From NCBI GenBank assembly GCA_902551445.1, contig CACDDB010000002.1:1-57430 (forward strand): 57,430 nucleotides of DNA. Direction: 5' to 3'. This document shows positions 1 to 9,033 of the stretch, in pieces. A model generated the notes under the pieces. The model was not told where the DNA came from. It did no database searches and worked only from the letters and a program-made list of their open reading frames with translations. This DNA comes from an uncultured Pelagibacteraceae bacterium. GTDB taxonomy: Bacteria > Pseudomonadota > Alphaproteobacteria > Pelagibacterales > Pelagibacteraceae. Position numbers and translations under genes: made by a program. Every line of letters starts with the position of its first letter. The first letter of the stretch is position 1.

Positions 1-243
1 ATAATAATTAATTCAAATGTAAAAAATGAAATTAAGTTAACTCCAGAAATACTTAATTTATTAGGATGTAGTAAAGAGAATTTTTTAAAGCTAATTAATC
101 ATATGGGTTATAAGTCATTTCAAAAGGATAATGAGATATTTTTTAAGTATATTTCTAAAAGAAAAATATTTAAAATTAGTAAAACAAGTGAAGTAAAATC
201 AGATAATGTTTTTGGAGTATTAAAAAATATAAATTTTAAATAA
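1..243 (+). CDS. C-terminal fragment of a larger protein (possibly the helicase usually found upstream of the fdxA-carD block)
   Basis: Open frame from window edge to TAA at 241-243 (...KSDNVFGVLKNINFK*); identity inferred only from gene neighbourhood. Confidence 0.5.
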   Translation: MIINSNVKNEIKLTPEILNLLGCSKENFLKLINHMGYKSFQKDNEIFFKYISKRKIFKISKTSEVKSDNVFGVLKNINFK

Positions 244-244
244 A

Positions 245-661
245 ATGTTTAAGTTTTTAAATAAAAATAAAAAAAAAGACTCTGATGATGAAATTTTTAT
301 TAAAACTGCAGCTTTATTGATACATGCAGCAAAAATTGATCAAAGCTATCAATTAGAAGAGAAAAATATTATTAAAAAAACAATAATTAGCTTAGGTGTT
401 TCAGAAGAAAATTCCGATAGTTTAATTTCTAAAGCTGAAAAATATGAAAGTAATGAAAATCAAATCCTTGAATTTACTAGGGAAATTAAAAAAACTAGCC
501 AAGATTATAAAATTAAAATAATTGAATCTTTATGGCATATAATTTATTCAGATGGTAATGCAGATATGTATGAAAATAGTTTAATGAGAAGATTATCAGG
601 TTTGATCTATTTGGATGAAAAAATTGTAGGTGAAATTAAAAAAAAAATAAAATCTAATTAA
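245..661 (+). CDS. TerB-like (tellurite resistance TerB family) protein
   Basis: 138-aa ORF; helical TerB-like pattern (KTAALLIHAAKIDQSYQLEEKNII...LWHIIYSDGNADMYENSLMRRLSGLI). Confidence 0.75.
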   Translation: MFKFLNKNKKKDSDDEIFIKTAALLIHAAKIDQSYQLEEKNIIKKTIISLGVSEENSDSLISKAEKYESNENQILEFTREIKKTSQDYKIKIIESLWHIIYSDGNADMYENSLMRRLSGLIYLDEKIVGEIKKKIKSN

Positions 662-667
662 TTATTA

Positions 668-994
668 ATGACTTATATTGTTAATGAAAATTGCATTAAG
701 TGTAAATTAATGGATTGTGTTGATGTATGTCCAGTTGATTGTTTTTACGAAGGAAAAAATATGCTTGTAATTAAGCCAGATGAGTGTATAGATTGTGGCG
801 TTTGTGAACCAGAGTGTCCAATCGATGCTATAGTTCCAGATACAGAACCCGGTAACGAAAAATGGTTAGAAATAAACAAAAAATATTCCGAACTTTGGCC
901 AAACATAAATCAGAAAAAAGATCCACCTGAAGATAACGAAAAGTATAAGAATGAAAAAAATAAGTACGAAAAATATTTTAAAGAAAATCTTTAA
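668..994 (+). CDS. fdxA: 7Fe-8S/FdxA-type ferredoxin
   Basis: CxxCxxxxCxxxCP and CIDCGVCxxxCP cluster motifs. Confidence 0.93.
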   Translation: MTYIVNENCIKCKLMDCVDVCPVDCFYEGKNMLVIKPDECIDCGVCEPECPIDAIVPDTEPGNEKWLEINKKYSELWPNINQKKDPPEDNEKYKNEKNKYEKYFKENL

Positions 995-1808
995 AAAGAA
1001 TAATATAAAAAAAAAAATAAAAAAATCAAAGAAAATTAGTAAAGTATTAAAATCAAAAAAAAAGAAGTTAATAAAAAATAAAAAAGTAGCAAAATCAAAA
1101 ACAAAATTATCTAAAAAAGCTCTTACTTCAAGGTCAGATGAAGTTCAAAATTATAATTTAAAAACAACAAAATCTTCAGACCAAAAACCTGAAATAGTTA
1201 AAATAAAAAAACAAGCCACAGAAAAGAAAATTTACAAAGTTAAAGATTATGTTGTTTACCCTAAGCATGGAGTTGGTCAAATAACAGAATTTAAAAAAAT
1301 AAATATAGGAGGAATAGATGTTGAAACCTATATTTTAAAATTCGAAAAAGATAAAGCTAATGGCATGGTACCAGTAAATAAACAATCAAACTTAAGACCC
1401 TTGGCAACAGTAAATCAAATTAACAAGTGCGTAAGTATTTTAAAAGGTACTCCTAAAATAAAGAGAACAATGTGGAGCAGGAGGGCTCAGGAATATGAGG
1501 GAAAAATCTCATCTGGAAAAATATATGAATTAGCAGAAGTTGTAAGAGATCTAAATAAAGGTGATGATCTAATGATAGATCAATCATATAGTGAGAGGCA
1601 ACTATTTGAAAAAGCATACGATAGACTACTTAGCGAATTTCAAATAGTCTTAAGTAGCTCTTTAGAAGATACACAGAGAAAAATCGATAAAGCTTTAAAA
1701 CGAAATTTAGAAATACAAAAATCAAAAATTGAGAAAAAAATAGATACAGAAACAAAAAAAGAAACTAATCAAATAGATGATGAAATTGTTTCAGAACAAC
1801 TAGGTTAA
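951..1808 (+). CDS. carD: CarD-family transcriptional regulator with Lys-rich N-terminal extension
   Basis: CarD/RID domain from about aa 95 ([20 protein letters not shown]...GMVPVNK); no ATG/GTG/TTG between 951 and the domain. Confidence 0.9.
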   Translation: MKKISTKNILKKIFKKNNIKKKIKKSKKISKVLKSKKKKLIKNKKVAKSKTKLSKKALTSRSDEVQNYNLKTTKSSDQKPEIVKIKKQATEKKIYKVKDYVVYPKHGVGQITEFKKINIGGIDVETYILKFEKDKANGMVPVNKQSNLRPLATVNQINKCVSILKGTPKIKRTMWSRRAQEYEGKISSGKIYELAEVVRDLNKGDDLMIDQSYSERQLFEKAYDRLLSEFQIVLSSSLEDTQRKIDKALKRNLEIQKSKIEKKIDTETKKETNQIDDEIVSEQLG

Positions 1809-1815
1809 AAAAAAA

Positions 1816-1847
1816 ACGCTTCTCACAACTAATGTTACGAGAAGCGT
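1816..1847. terminator. Bidirectional intrinsic terminator between carD and the 23-aa ORF
   Basis: Perfect 9-bp stem ACGCTTCTC (1816-1824)/GAGAAGCGT (1839-1847), flanked by an A-tract and T-tract. Confidence 0.85.
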
Positions 1848-1870
1848 TTTAAGTTAAAAAGAATACTAAA

Positions 1871-1942
1871 TTATCTTCTTCTTCTTCTTTTCTTAGCTTT
1901 CTTTTTAGCTTTTTTCTTAGCTTTTTTTCTTCTTTTAGCCAT
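1871..1942 (-). CDS. Polybasic microprotein, 23 aa: MAKRRKKAKKKAKKKAKKRRRRR
   Basis: ATG (cat 1940-1942) to TAA (tta 1871-1873) preceded by GGGAGC RBS; candidate promoter upstream; terminator downstream; absent from ORF track. Confidence 0.75.
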   Translation of the reverse strand: MAKRRKKAKKKAKKKAKKRRRRR

Positions 1943-1992
1943 CTTTAGCTCCCTTTTTATTTTACGAATCATTTGATTCGCTTAGTTTCCTT

Positions 1993-2021
1993 TTTTTATT
2001 TTTTTTAAATAGTTATGTCAA
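1993..2021 (-). promoter_or_regulatory. Candidate promoter of the 23-aa ORF, followed by hairpin CGAATC-AAAT-GATTCG (1965-1980)
   Basis: TTGACA (2016-2021), 17-bp spacer, TAAAAA (1993-1998); perfect 6-bp inverted repeat between promoter and RBS. Confidence 0.5.
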
Positions 2022-2130
2022 TTGTTTAATTTTAGATATTAAATTAAAAAAATTATTTTTTATTTTTTTTAGAAAATATTTTAAATTAGTTAAGTAAATA
2101 GCGATTAATAAACTGTTTTTAAAAATAAAC

Positions 2131-3861
2131 TTAATAAAGATTTTCTAATTGTTTTTTATATTTTTCTGTAACTTTTTTTCTTTTTACTTTCATAGTTGGT
2201 GTTAATAAACCATTTTCTATAGAAAAATTTTCGTTTATTAATTGAATCTTTTTTATTTTTTCTACTAAACTTAATTTTTTATTTATTTTTTCAATAATTT
2301 TATTTATTTTTTCTTTTTTTTCAAAAAAATCTTTATTTGGAACAATCAATGCTACTAAATAATTTTTTTTATCTCCATAAACCATACATTGATCAATTTC
2401 TAATTCATTCGTAATCATGTTTTCAATTTTAGCTGGAGATATATTGTCTCCTCCAGCGCTAACTATAATGTCTTTTTTTCTATCAGTTATTTTTAAATAA
2501 CCATCTTCAGGATTTATTTCTCCTATATCGCCAGTATGTAGCCATCCATCAATTATAACTTTTTCAGTTTCTTCTTTGTTGTTCCAGTATCCTATCATTA
2601 CATTCTCACCCTTAACTAATATTTCTCCATCTTCTGCAATTTTAACCTGGTTACCTTTGAAAGGTGGTCCTACGGTTTCAACTTTTATGTTATGTATAGG
2701 GTTGCAACTAACTACTGGAGAAGTTTCTGTTAATCCATATCCTTGAAGTGTAGGCAGTCCTATAGAATTAAGAAATTCACCTATTTCTTTATCTAAGGCT
2801 CCTCCTCCAGATACGAAAGCTTTTAAATTTCCACCAAACTGTTTTTTTATTTTTTTTCTTACCAATATCTCAACTACCGAATTCAACAATTTTTCAAAAA
2901 AGCTCATTTTTTCCCCTAACAATTTTTTCTTCCCTAGTCGAATTGTGGCCTCAATTAATTTAGCTTTAAAACCAATTTGTTTTTTCATGTTGATATTAAT
3001 TTTATTATATAAATTTTGATAAAATCTTGGAACAGCTGTCATAATTGTTGGTTTAGCCTGAGATATATTTTCTAAAAGTTTTTCTATTTTTTCAGCATAA
3101 AAAACTTTTGCACCAACGGCTATTTGTACAAACTGCACACAATGTTCATAGGAATGTGAAAGAGGTAGCCAAGTCAAAAATGTTGGCCTTTTGTCTATTA
3201 TAGGTTTTAAAATTTCACATGCACCATTTATATTGTTTAAAATACCTCCATGACTTAAAACTACACCTTTTGGATTACCGCCTGTTCCAGATGTATAAAT
3301 TATACAAGCTGGCGACGATCTTTTTAGACTAGTTTTTTGTATTTTTTCTGTTTCTAATAATTCGTTTTCAAGTATAGAATAAAAATTAATAAATTTTTCT
3401 TTATTACTTATCTCTAAATTATTTGTAGCTTCGTTTACTTTATCTAGTGTAATGATTTTTTTTATGAAGTTTCTTTCTTTGATTGTTGAATTTAATTTTT
3501 TTAACATTTCATTATTAGAAACAATAATAATTGATGGCTCACAATCATCGATTAAGTATTTGTAATCATCTTTAGTATAAGTTGTGTATGCTGGAACAGT
3601 AATACCACCTGATAACATAATGGCTAAATCACAAATAAACCATTCAGGTCTATTTTCAGAAACTAAAAGGCATCTATCTCCTTCATTAATATTTTCTTTT
3701 ATTGCTTTTGAAAGTTTAAATATGTTTTTTTTTGTATCTCCCCATGTAAAGATTTTTTTATTATTTGGGTTTAACCACTGTAGTAAAATACTTTTAGGAT
3801 TTTGTTTTTCTGCTTGATAAAAAAATAATTCAATTAAATTGTTAAAATTATCTAAATTCAT
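2131..3861 (-). CDS. AMP-dependent synthetase / long-chain acyl-CoA synthetase
   Basis: YTSGTGGNPKGVVLSH, GYGLTETSP and DGWLHTGDIG motifs. Confidence 0.93.
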   Translation of the reverse strand: MNLDNFNNLIELFFYQAEKQNPKSILLQWLNPNNKKIFTWGDTKKNIFKLSKAIKENINEGDRCLLVSENRPEWFICDLAIMLSGGITVPAYTTYTKDDYKYLIDDCEPSIIIVSNNEMLKKLNSTIKERNFIKKIITLDKVNEATNNLEISNKEKFINFYSILENELLETEKIQKTSLKRSSPACIIYTSGTGGNPKGVVLSHGGILNNINGACEILKPIIDKRPTFLTWLPLSHSYEHCVQFVQIAVGAKVFYAEKIEKLLENISQAKPTIMTAVPRFYQNLYNKININMKKQIGFKAKLIEATIRLGKKKLLGEKMSFFEKLLNSVVEILVRKKIKKQFGGNLKAFVSGGGALDKEIGEFLNSIGLPTLQGYGLTETSPVVSCNPIHNIKVETVGPPFKGNQVKIAEDGEILVKGENVMIGYWNNKEETEKVIIDGWLHTGDIGEINPEDGYLKITDRKKDIIVSAGGDNISPAKIENMITNELEIDQCMVYGDKKNYLVALIVPNKDFFEKKEKINKIIEKINKKLSLVEKIKKIQLINENFSIENGLLTPTMKVKRKKVTEKYKKQLENLY

Positions 3862-3868
3862 ATTTCAT

Positions 3869-3955
3869 TGGTGGGCAAAGAGAGACTCGAACTCTCACAG
3901 TATTACTACCATTGGATTTTGAGTCCAACGCGTCTACCAGTTCCGCCATTCGCCC
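3869..3955 (-). tRNA. tRNA-Leu (CAA), CCA encoded
   Basis: Acceptor GGGCGAA/TTTGCCC, anticodon arm TTGGA-CTCAAAA-TCCAA, variable arm, GTTCGAGTC T-loop, 3' ACCA. Confidence 0.95.
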
Positions 3956-4059
3956 AGTATATTTATTAAAATTGGACTTATATTTTTGTTGGAATTTAAA
4001 GCATTTATATAAATCATAAATAAATAGTATAAGAAGAATTATTGTAATAAAACTAAAAA

Positions 4060-4668
4060 ATGCTTAAAGAATTGTATTATAAATCATTAAAACTTGCTTC
4101 TCATAAAAGTTCCAAATACTTTCTAGCATTTATTTCTTTCATTGAAAGTTTTATTTTTCCAATACCGCCAGATGTTTTAATTATACCTATGACAATTGCT
4201 AAACGTCAAGAATGGATAAAGATAGCAACCATAGCAACCATTGGGTCTGTAGCTGGGGCATGCTTAGGATATTTTATTGGATATGTATTTTTTAATGAAG
4301 TTGGATTAAAAATTTTTGAACTTTATGGAGTGGATAATACTTCTTTTCTTAAAGACAAAGTATCATCAGAAGGAGGAATTGTTGCATGGATTACATTGCT
4401 CGCAATAGCTGGATTTACTCCAGTTCCATTTAAGTTATTGACCATAACAAGTGGGTTTGTACATTTTAATATAATTTATTTTATCGCTATTGCTGCTGCA
4501 ACCAGAGGATTAAGATTTTTTTTAATTGCTTTTCTAATTGGAAATTTTGGCCCGGCAATGAAAAAAATTATTGAAAAAAAATTACTTACGGTATCTATAA
4601 TATTCTCTATAGTGATAATTGTATTAGCTTACTTTATTTATAATTTTTTGATTAATTTTACTAATTAA
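4060..4668 (+). CDS. YqaA/DedA-like (VTT domain) membrane protein
   Basis: Multi-TM ORF; FPIPPDVLIIPM and AGFTPVPFKLLTITSG. Confidence 0.85.
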   Translation: MLKELYYKSLKLASHKSSKYFLAFISFIESFIFPIPPDVLIIPMTIAKRQEWIKIATIATIGSVAGACLGYFIGYVFFNEVGLKIFELYGVDNTSFLKDKVSSEGGIVAWITLLAIAGFTPVPFKLLTITSGFVHFNIIYFIAIAAATRGLRFFLIAFLIGNFGPAMKKIIEKKLLTVSIIFSIVIIVLAYFIYNFLINFTN

Positions 4669-4669
4669 A

Positions 4670-5149
4670 ATGCAAAAACTATTAGAAATTAGAAAATTTT
4701 ATTTATTAATTTTCTTTATATGTTTAATTTCTCTAATTAGTGCAGTTTATATAGAATACATAATGGAACAGAAACCATGTATGCTTTGTATATATCAAAG
4801 AATACCTTATCTTGTTTCAATATTTATTTGCTTTTTTGGGTATAATTATTCTAAAAATTCTTTGTGGTTATATTTATTAACATTAACTTTTGTTTTGAGC
4901 TCTGTGTTATCTGGATATCATCTTGGTATTGAAAACAATTTTTTTAGTGAATTTTCTGGATGTACAAATAATAGTTTAGACATCACAGATAAATCAAAAA
5001 TATTAGAATCCTTAAGTAAAAATATGCCAAACTGCAAAGATGTAAACTTTAAAATTTTTGGATTATCTCTTGCGACCATTAATTTTATGATTTCTTTAAC
5101 AATTAGCGCTATAAGTATCTTAATTATTAAAAATGAAAAAAACAGATAA
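4670..5149 (+). CDS. dsbB: Disulfide bond formation protein DsbB
   Basis: CMLCIYQRIPY motif, 4 TM helices. Confidence 0.9.
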   Translation: MQKLLEIRKFYLLIFFICLISLISAVYIEYIMEQKPCMLCIYQRIPYLVSIFICFFGYNYSKNSLWLYLLTLTFVLSSVLSGYHLGIENNFFSEFSGCTNNSLDITDKSKILESLSKNMPNCKDVNFKIFGLSLATINFMISLTISAISILIIKNEKNR

Positions 5150-5666
5150 AAACAAACTTGAAGAATTTATTAGAGTTGATCATGCTGGGGAACGTGGAGC
5201 TATGAAGATTTATGAAGGGCAATTATTAGCTTTAAATACTTTAATTAAAAACGAACCTTTAAAAAAAAAAATTGAGGAAATGAAAGTGCATGAAAAAGAA
5301 CATTTGGACTTTTTCGAAAAAGAATTAAAAACAAGAAGCATTGAGCCAACAAAATTTTTACCTTTATGGGACATTTTGGGAGTTACTCTAGGATTTGGAT
5401 CTACAATTATGGGAAAAAAAGCAGCTATGCTCTGTACAGCTTCTGTGGAGGAAGTAATTGATAAGCATTACCAAAATCAAATAAATCAACTTGAAATAGA
5501 TGAAAAAAATCTAAAAAATAAAATCAAAAAATTTAGAGAAGATGAAATACATCATAAAGATATAGCATACGAAGAAGGTGCAACAAAAGAAGGGCCTTAT
5601 TTCTTATTAGATAAAATAATTAAAACTGGATCTAAATTAGCAATTAAGATATCAGAAAAAATTTAG
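5133..5666 (+). CDS. coq7: Demethoxyubiquinone hydroxylase
   Basis: RVDHAGERGAMKIYEGQL, HEKEHLDFFE, EEVIDKHY, EIHHKDIAYEEGA di-iron motifs. Confidence 0.93.
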   Translation: MKKTDKNKLEEFIRVDHAGERGAMKIYEGQLLALNTLIKNEPLKKKIEEMKVHEKEHLDFFEKELKTRSIEPTKFLPLWDILGVTLGFGSTIMGKKAAMLCTASVEEVIDKHYQNQINQLEIDEKNLKNKIKKFREDEIHHKDIAYEEGATKEGPYFLLDKIIKTGSKLAIKISEKI

Positions 5667-6233
5667 CTAAGGTTCAAGCTCCACATCCCAATACAAATAG
5701 TCCATCCAGCTTTTATGTAAAAAATTTGGTGGAAAATTTTTTCCATTTTTATGAAGATCTTCTGTTGTAGGTTGATAGGGTTTTTGAGTTAAAGTCATAC
5801 CTGATATTTTAAGCAGTCTTCCACCTTTTTTAACATTACAACTAGAGCAAGCTGTAACTACATTGTCCCAATCTGTTTTCCCTCCTTTTGATTTTGGTAA
5901 TAAATGATCAAAAGTTAATTCTTTATTACTACCGCAGTACTGGCACATAAATTTATCTCTTAGGAATACATTAAATCTTGTAAAGTTAGGATTTGATTGT
6001 GGGTTTATAAAACTTTTTAACGCAATAACGCTAGGAAGCTTCATACTAAAGGAAGGGCTTCTAATAACCCTGTCATAATGACTTACTATAACAACTCTAT
6101 CTAAAAAAACCGACTTAATAGAATCTTGCCAGCTCCAAAGAGACAAAGGATAATAACTCAAAGGTCTGTAATCTGCATTTAAAACTAAAGCAGGACACTT
6201 TTCTAAAGATAAATTTTGTTCAATTGTTTCCAT
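5667..6233 (-). CDS. HNH endonuclease family protein
   Basis: CQYCGSNKELTFDHLLPKSKGGKTDWDNVVTACSSCNVKKG. Confidence 0.92.
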   Translation of the reverse strand: METIEQNLSLEKCPALVLNADYRPLSYYPLSLWSWQDSIKSVFLDRVVIVSHYDRVIRSPSFSMKLPSVIALKSFINPQSNPNFTRFNVFLRDKFMCQYCGSNKELTFDHLLPKSKGGKTDWDNVVTACSSCNVKKGGRLLKISGMTLTQKPYQPTTEDLHKNGKNFPPNFLHKSWMDYLYWDVELEP

Positions 6234-6299
6234 TTTTTATTATAGATTAGCGCAATTAAATTAATTTATCAATAATACAATAAATTTATTAAAGATTTA

Positions 6300-6956
6300 T
6301 TAAATTGTTAAGTTTTTTTTTATATAATTTAATCCTGCGCTTGACGCTTCAATTGAAATATGGTGATCACAATTACTAATAAGTTTGGTTTCAACATTAA
6401 TTTTTTGTCTAATCAAAAAATCTTTTGCTTCTAATAAATGATTTGATGGCACAACGGTGTCCATATCACCGTGTATAAGAAATATTTTAGTTTTAGATTT
6501 AATTCTATGAGCCAAATCTTCTTTGTTAATGATTTTTCCAGAATATCCTAATATACAATTATAATGTTCTTCCGAAGTTAAGCCTACATTTATAGACATC
6601 ATACATCCTTGGCTAAAACCTGAAATACAGATTTTTGAATTATCTAATTTAAATTCCTTTTTTATTTCACTAATAAAAGATTTTACTTTATTTTCTGCTT
6701 TTATTGACTCATCTAAAATATATTTTTCATCATTTTTTGATAAATCAAACCACTGAAATCCAGATGGATTGACAGAACATTTCTCGTGTCCATCTGGACA
6801 AAAAAAAATTGTATTTGGTAAAAATCTTTTCCAATTAAGTGTTAATGCGCTGATATCATTTCCATCGCCTCCATAGCCATGCAGTAAAATAACAGCATTT
6901 CTAATTTCATTTCCATCATTTGGATAAACAATTTTTGTATTTAAAATAAATTTCAT
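6300..6956 (-). CDS. Carboxylesterase/phospholipase-type alpha/beta hydrolase
   Basis: HGYGGDGNDI, GFSQGCMMS nucleophile elbow, HGDMDTVVP. Confidence 0.88.
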   Translation of the reverse strand: MKFILNTKIVYPNDGNEIRNAVILLHGYGGDGNDISALTLNWKRFLPNTIFFCPDGHEKCSVNPSGFQWFDLSKNDEKYILDESIKAENKVKSFISEIKKEFKLDNSKICISGFSQGCMMSINVGLTSEEHYNCILGYSGKIINKEDLAHRIKSKTKIFLIHGDMDTVVPSNHLLEAKDFLIRQKINVETKLISNCDHHISIEASSAGLNYIKKNLTI

Positions 6957-6968
6957 AATTATTAAAAA

Positions 6969-7499
6969 TTAATCAAAATGTTTTAACCATTCAATAAATT
7001 TTTGATCTTCAAAATCAATAGGTCCAAGTATTCTAGCAAATTCTTTGCCTTCTTTATTGAACAAAATTGTTGTTGGAAGCCCAATTAAAGAGAGTTCATT
7101 TGGTAAAATATTTTTTTTATCAATAAAAATTTTTAAATTATCTATTTTTAAATCATTATAAAACTTCTTTGATTTTGAAATTTCTTCCCTACCAACATTT
7201 ATTGGAAAAATTCTTAAGTTTTTAAAATTTGGATTAGATTGTAGTCTATTTAACGAAGGCATTTCTTTTCTGCAGGGAGCACACCAAGTAGCCCAAAAAT
7301 TTATGATAACAAGAAAATTTTTATAATTTTCTAAATTAATTGTTTCATCATATAAATTATTAAAAGCTATTTCCTTATGTTTTATAGGGTCTTTATGAAC
7401 TGTTAAATTTTTAAATTTTGGTTGCTGTATTGCATAAGATGTACTTGATGATATTAGATAGATAAAGATTAAATAAATTTTTAATGTTAATAATTTCAT
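6969..7499 (-). CDS. TlpA/ResA-type thiol-disulfide oxidoreductase
   Basis: INFWATWCAPCRKEMPSLNRL; start moved to the Met preceding the signal peptide MKLLTLKIYLIFIYLISSS. Confidence 0.9.
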   Translation of the reverse strand: MKLLTLKIYLIFIYLISSSTSYAIQQPKFKNLTVHKDPIKHKEIAFNNLYDETINLENYKNFLVIINFWATWCAPCRKEMPSLNRLQSNPNFKNLRIFPINVGREEISKSKKFYNDLKIDNLKIFIDKKNILPNELSLIGLPTTILFNKEGKEFARILGPIDFEDQKFIEWLKHFD

Positions 7500-7522
7500 T
7501 CTGATGGATATAGTTACATACC

Positions 7523-8917
7523 ATGAGTAAAAATAAAAACAATAAAGCAGTTTGGAATATAAGAATAAAAAAAGATTCATCCTCAATATTTAAAAAAGCA
7601 GGAAGTTCTATAAATATTGATAAAAGACTTTTTAAAGAAGACATCTTGGCTAGTACAGCTCATGTTGAGATGCTTTTTAAACAAAAAATTATATCTTTCA
7701 AAATTAAAAACAAAATTGTTTGGGGTTTAAATAAAATAAGAAATGAAATAATAAAAAAAAAATTCAATTTTAAAATTGAACATGAAGATATTCATATGAA
7801 TATAGAAAGAAGACTTTTTGATATCATTGGTGATGACGCTGGTTTTGTTCACACTGCAAGATCTAGGAATGATCAAGTAATAACTGACTTTAAATTGTGG
7901 CTCAGAAACTCTACAAATGAAATCGTCAAACTATTGAACTCTTCTATAAAAATAATATTAATTTGTGCTGATAAAAATATCAAAACAATCATGCCTGGAT
8001 TTACACATTTAAAAAATGCTCAACCAATTTCTTTTGCTCATTATTTGCTAGCATATGTTGAAATGTTTCAAAGAGATAAAAAAAGATTTAAAAATAATTT
8101 AGATAACCTTATGGAAAATCCGCTAGGTGTTGCAGCAATAGCTGGCACATCATTTAATATAGATAGAAATTTTACAACAAAAAAATTAAAATTTAGTACG
8201 CCTACAAAAAATTCTATTGATACAGTTTCTGATAGAGATTTTGCTATTGACTTTCTATATGCTGTATCTGTTTGTTCTTTGCACATTTCACGTTTTGCTG
8301 AAGAATTTATTATATGGAATTCTGATGCTTTCAAACTAATACAGCTTAATGATAAGATTGTAACCGGATCATCAATAATGCCACAAAAAAGAAATCCAGA
8401 TCCCTTAGAATTTCTAAGAGGAAAATCAGGAAATGCTTTTGGTAATTTATTTTCGATGCTAACTATTTTAAAAGGACTACCATTATCTTATTTCAAAGAT
8501 ATGCAAGATGATAAAGATTTAGTTTTTAAATCTTATGATCAATTAAAAAATTCATTATTAATTTTTAATGACATTTTAAAAAACTTTAGTGCAAATAAGA
8601 AAAGGATGTTTGAACTAGCAAAGTCAGGTCATACTACTGCAACTGATTTGGCAGATTACATGGTTAAAGAGCTTCATTTTCCTTTTAGAAAATCTTACGA
8701 AATCACTTCTAAAATTGTAAATTTTGCTGAATCAAAAAGAAAAAATCTTGATGAATTAGATATAAATGAGTTAAAAAAAATTGAACCAAAATTAAACGAA
8801 GATGTATTAAAGATTTTTGATCTAAGAAACTCAATAAAATCAAAAAAATCTTATGGTGGTACTTCTTTTGAAAACATTAAGAAAATGATAAACAAATATA
8901 AAAAGGAAATAAAATAA
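7523..8917 (+). CDS. argH: Argininosuccinate lyase
   Basis: GSSIMPQKRNPDPLE signature, HTARSRNDQV. Confidence 0.97.
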   Translation: MSKNKNNKAVWNIRIKKDSSSIFKKAGSSINIDKRLFKEDILASTAHVEMLFKQKIISFKIKNKIVWGLNKIRNEIIKKKFNFKIEHEDIHMNIERRLFDIIGDDAGFVHTARSRNDQVITDFKLWLRNSTNEIVKLLNSSIKIILICADKNIKTIMPGFTHLKNAQPISFAHYLLAYVEMFQRDKKRFKNNLDNLMENPLGVAAIAGTSFNIDRNFTTKKLKFSTPTKNSIDTVSDRDFAIDFLYAVSVCSLHISRFAEEFIIWNSDAFKLIQLNDKIVTGSSIMPQKRNPDPLEFLRGKSGNAFGNLFSMLTILKGLPLSYFKDMQDDKDLVFKSYDQLKNSLLIFNDILKNFSANKKRMFELAKSGHTTATDLADYMVKELHFPFRKSYEITSKIVNFAESKRKNLDELDINELKKIEPKLNEDVLKIFDLRNSIKSKKSYGGTSFENIKKMINKYKKEIK

Positions 8918-9033
8918 TGAAATATATTGCTATAATGTTTTTTTTAATTGTTATGTTGGTTTCATGTGGAAAAAAAGGAGACCCTACATATAAAGAGTCA
9001 AAAATTTTAATTCAGACCACAATGAATGGCTAA
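8917..9033 (+). CDS. lptM: Small LptM/YifL-like lipoprotein, 38 aa (MKYIAIMFFLIVMLVSCGKKGDPTYKESKILIQTTMNG)
   Basis: Signal peptide plus lipobox LVSC followed by GKKGDP; start codon overlaps argH stop (TAATG), stop overlaps lysA start (TAATG); not in ORF track. Confidence 0.85.
   Translation: MKYIAIMFFLIVMLVSCGKKGDPTYKESKILIQTTMNG

Noticed and set aside
7411-7644. 77-aa minus-strand ORF overlapping tlpA and argH 5' ends
   Set aside because: Overlaps two well-supported genes; no homology or RBS support
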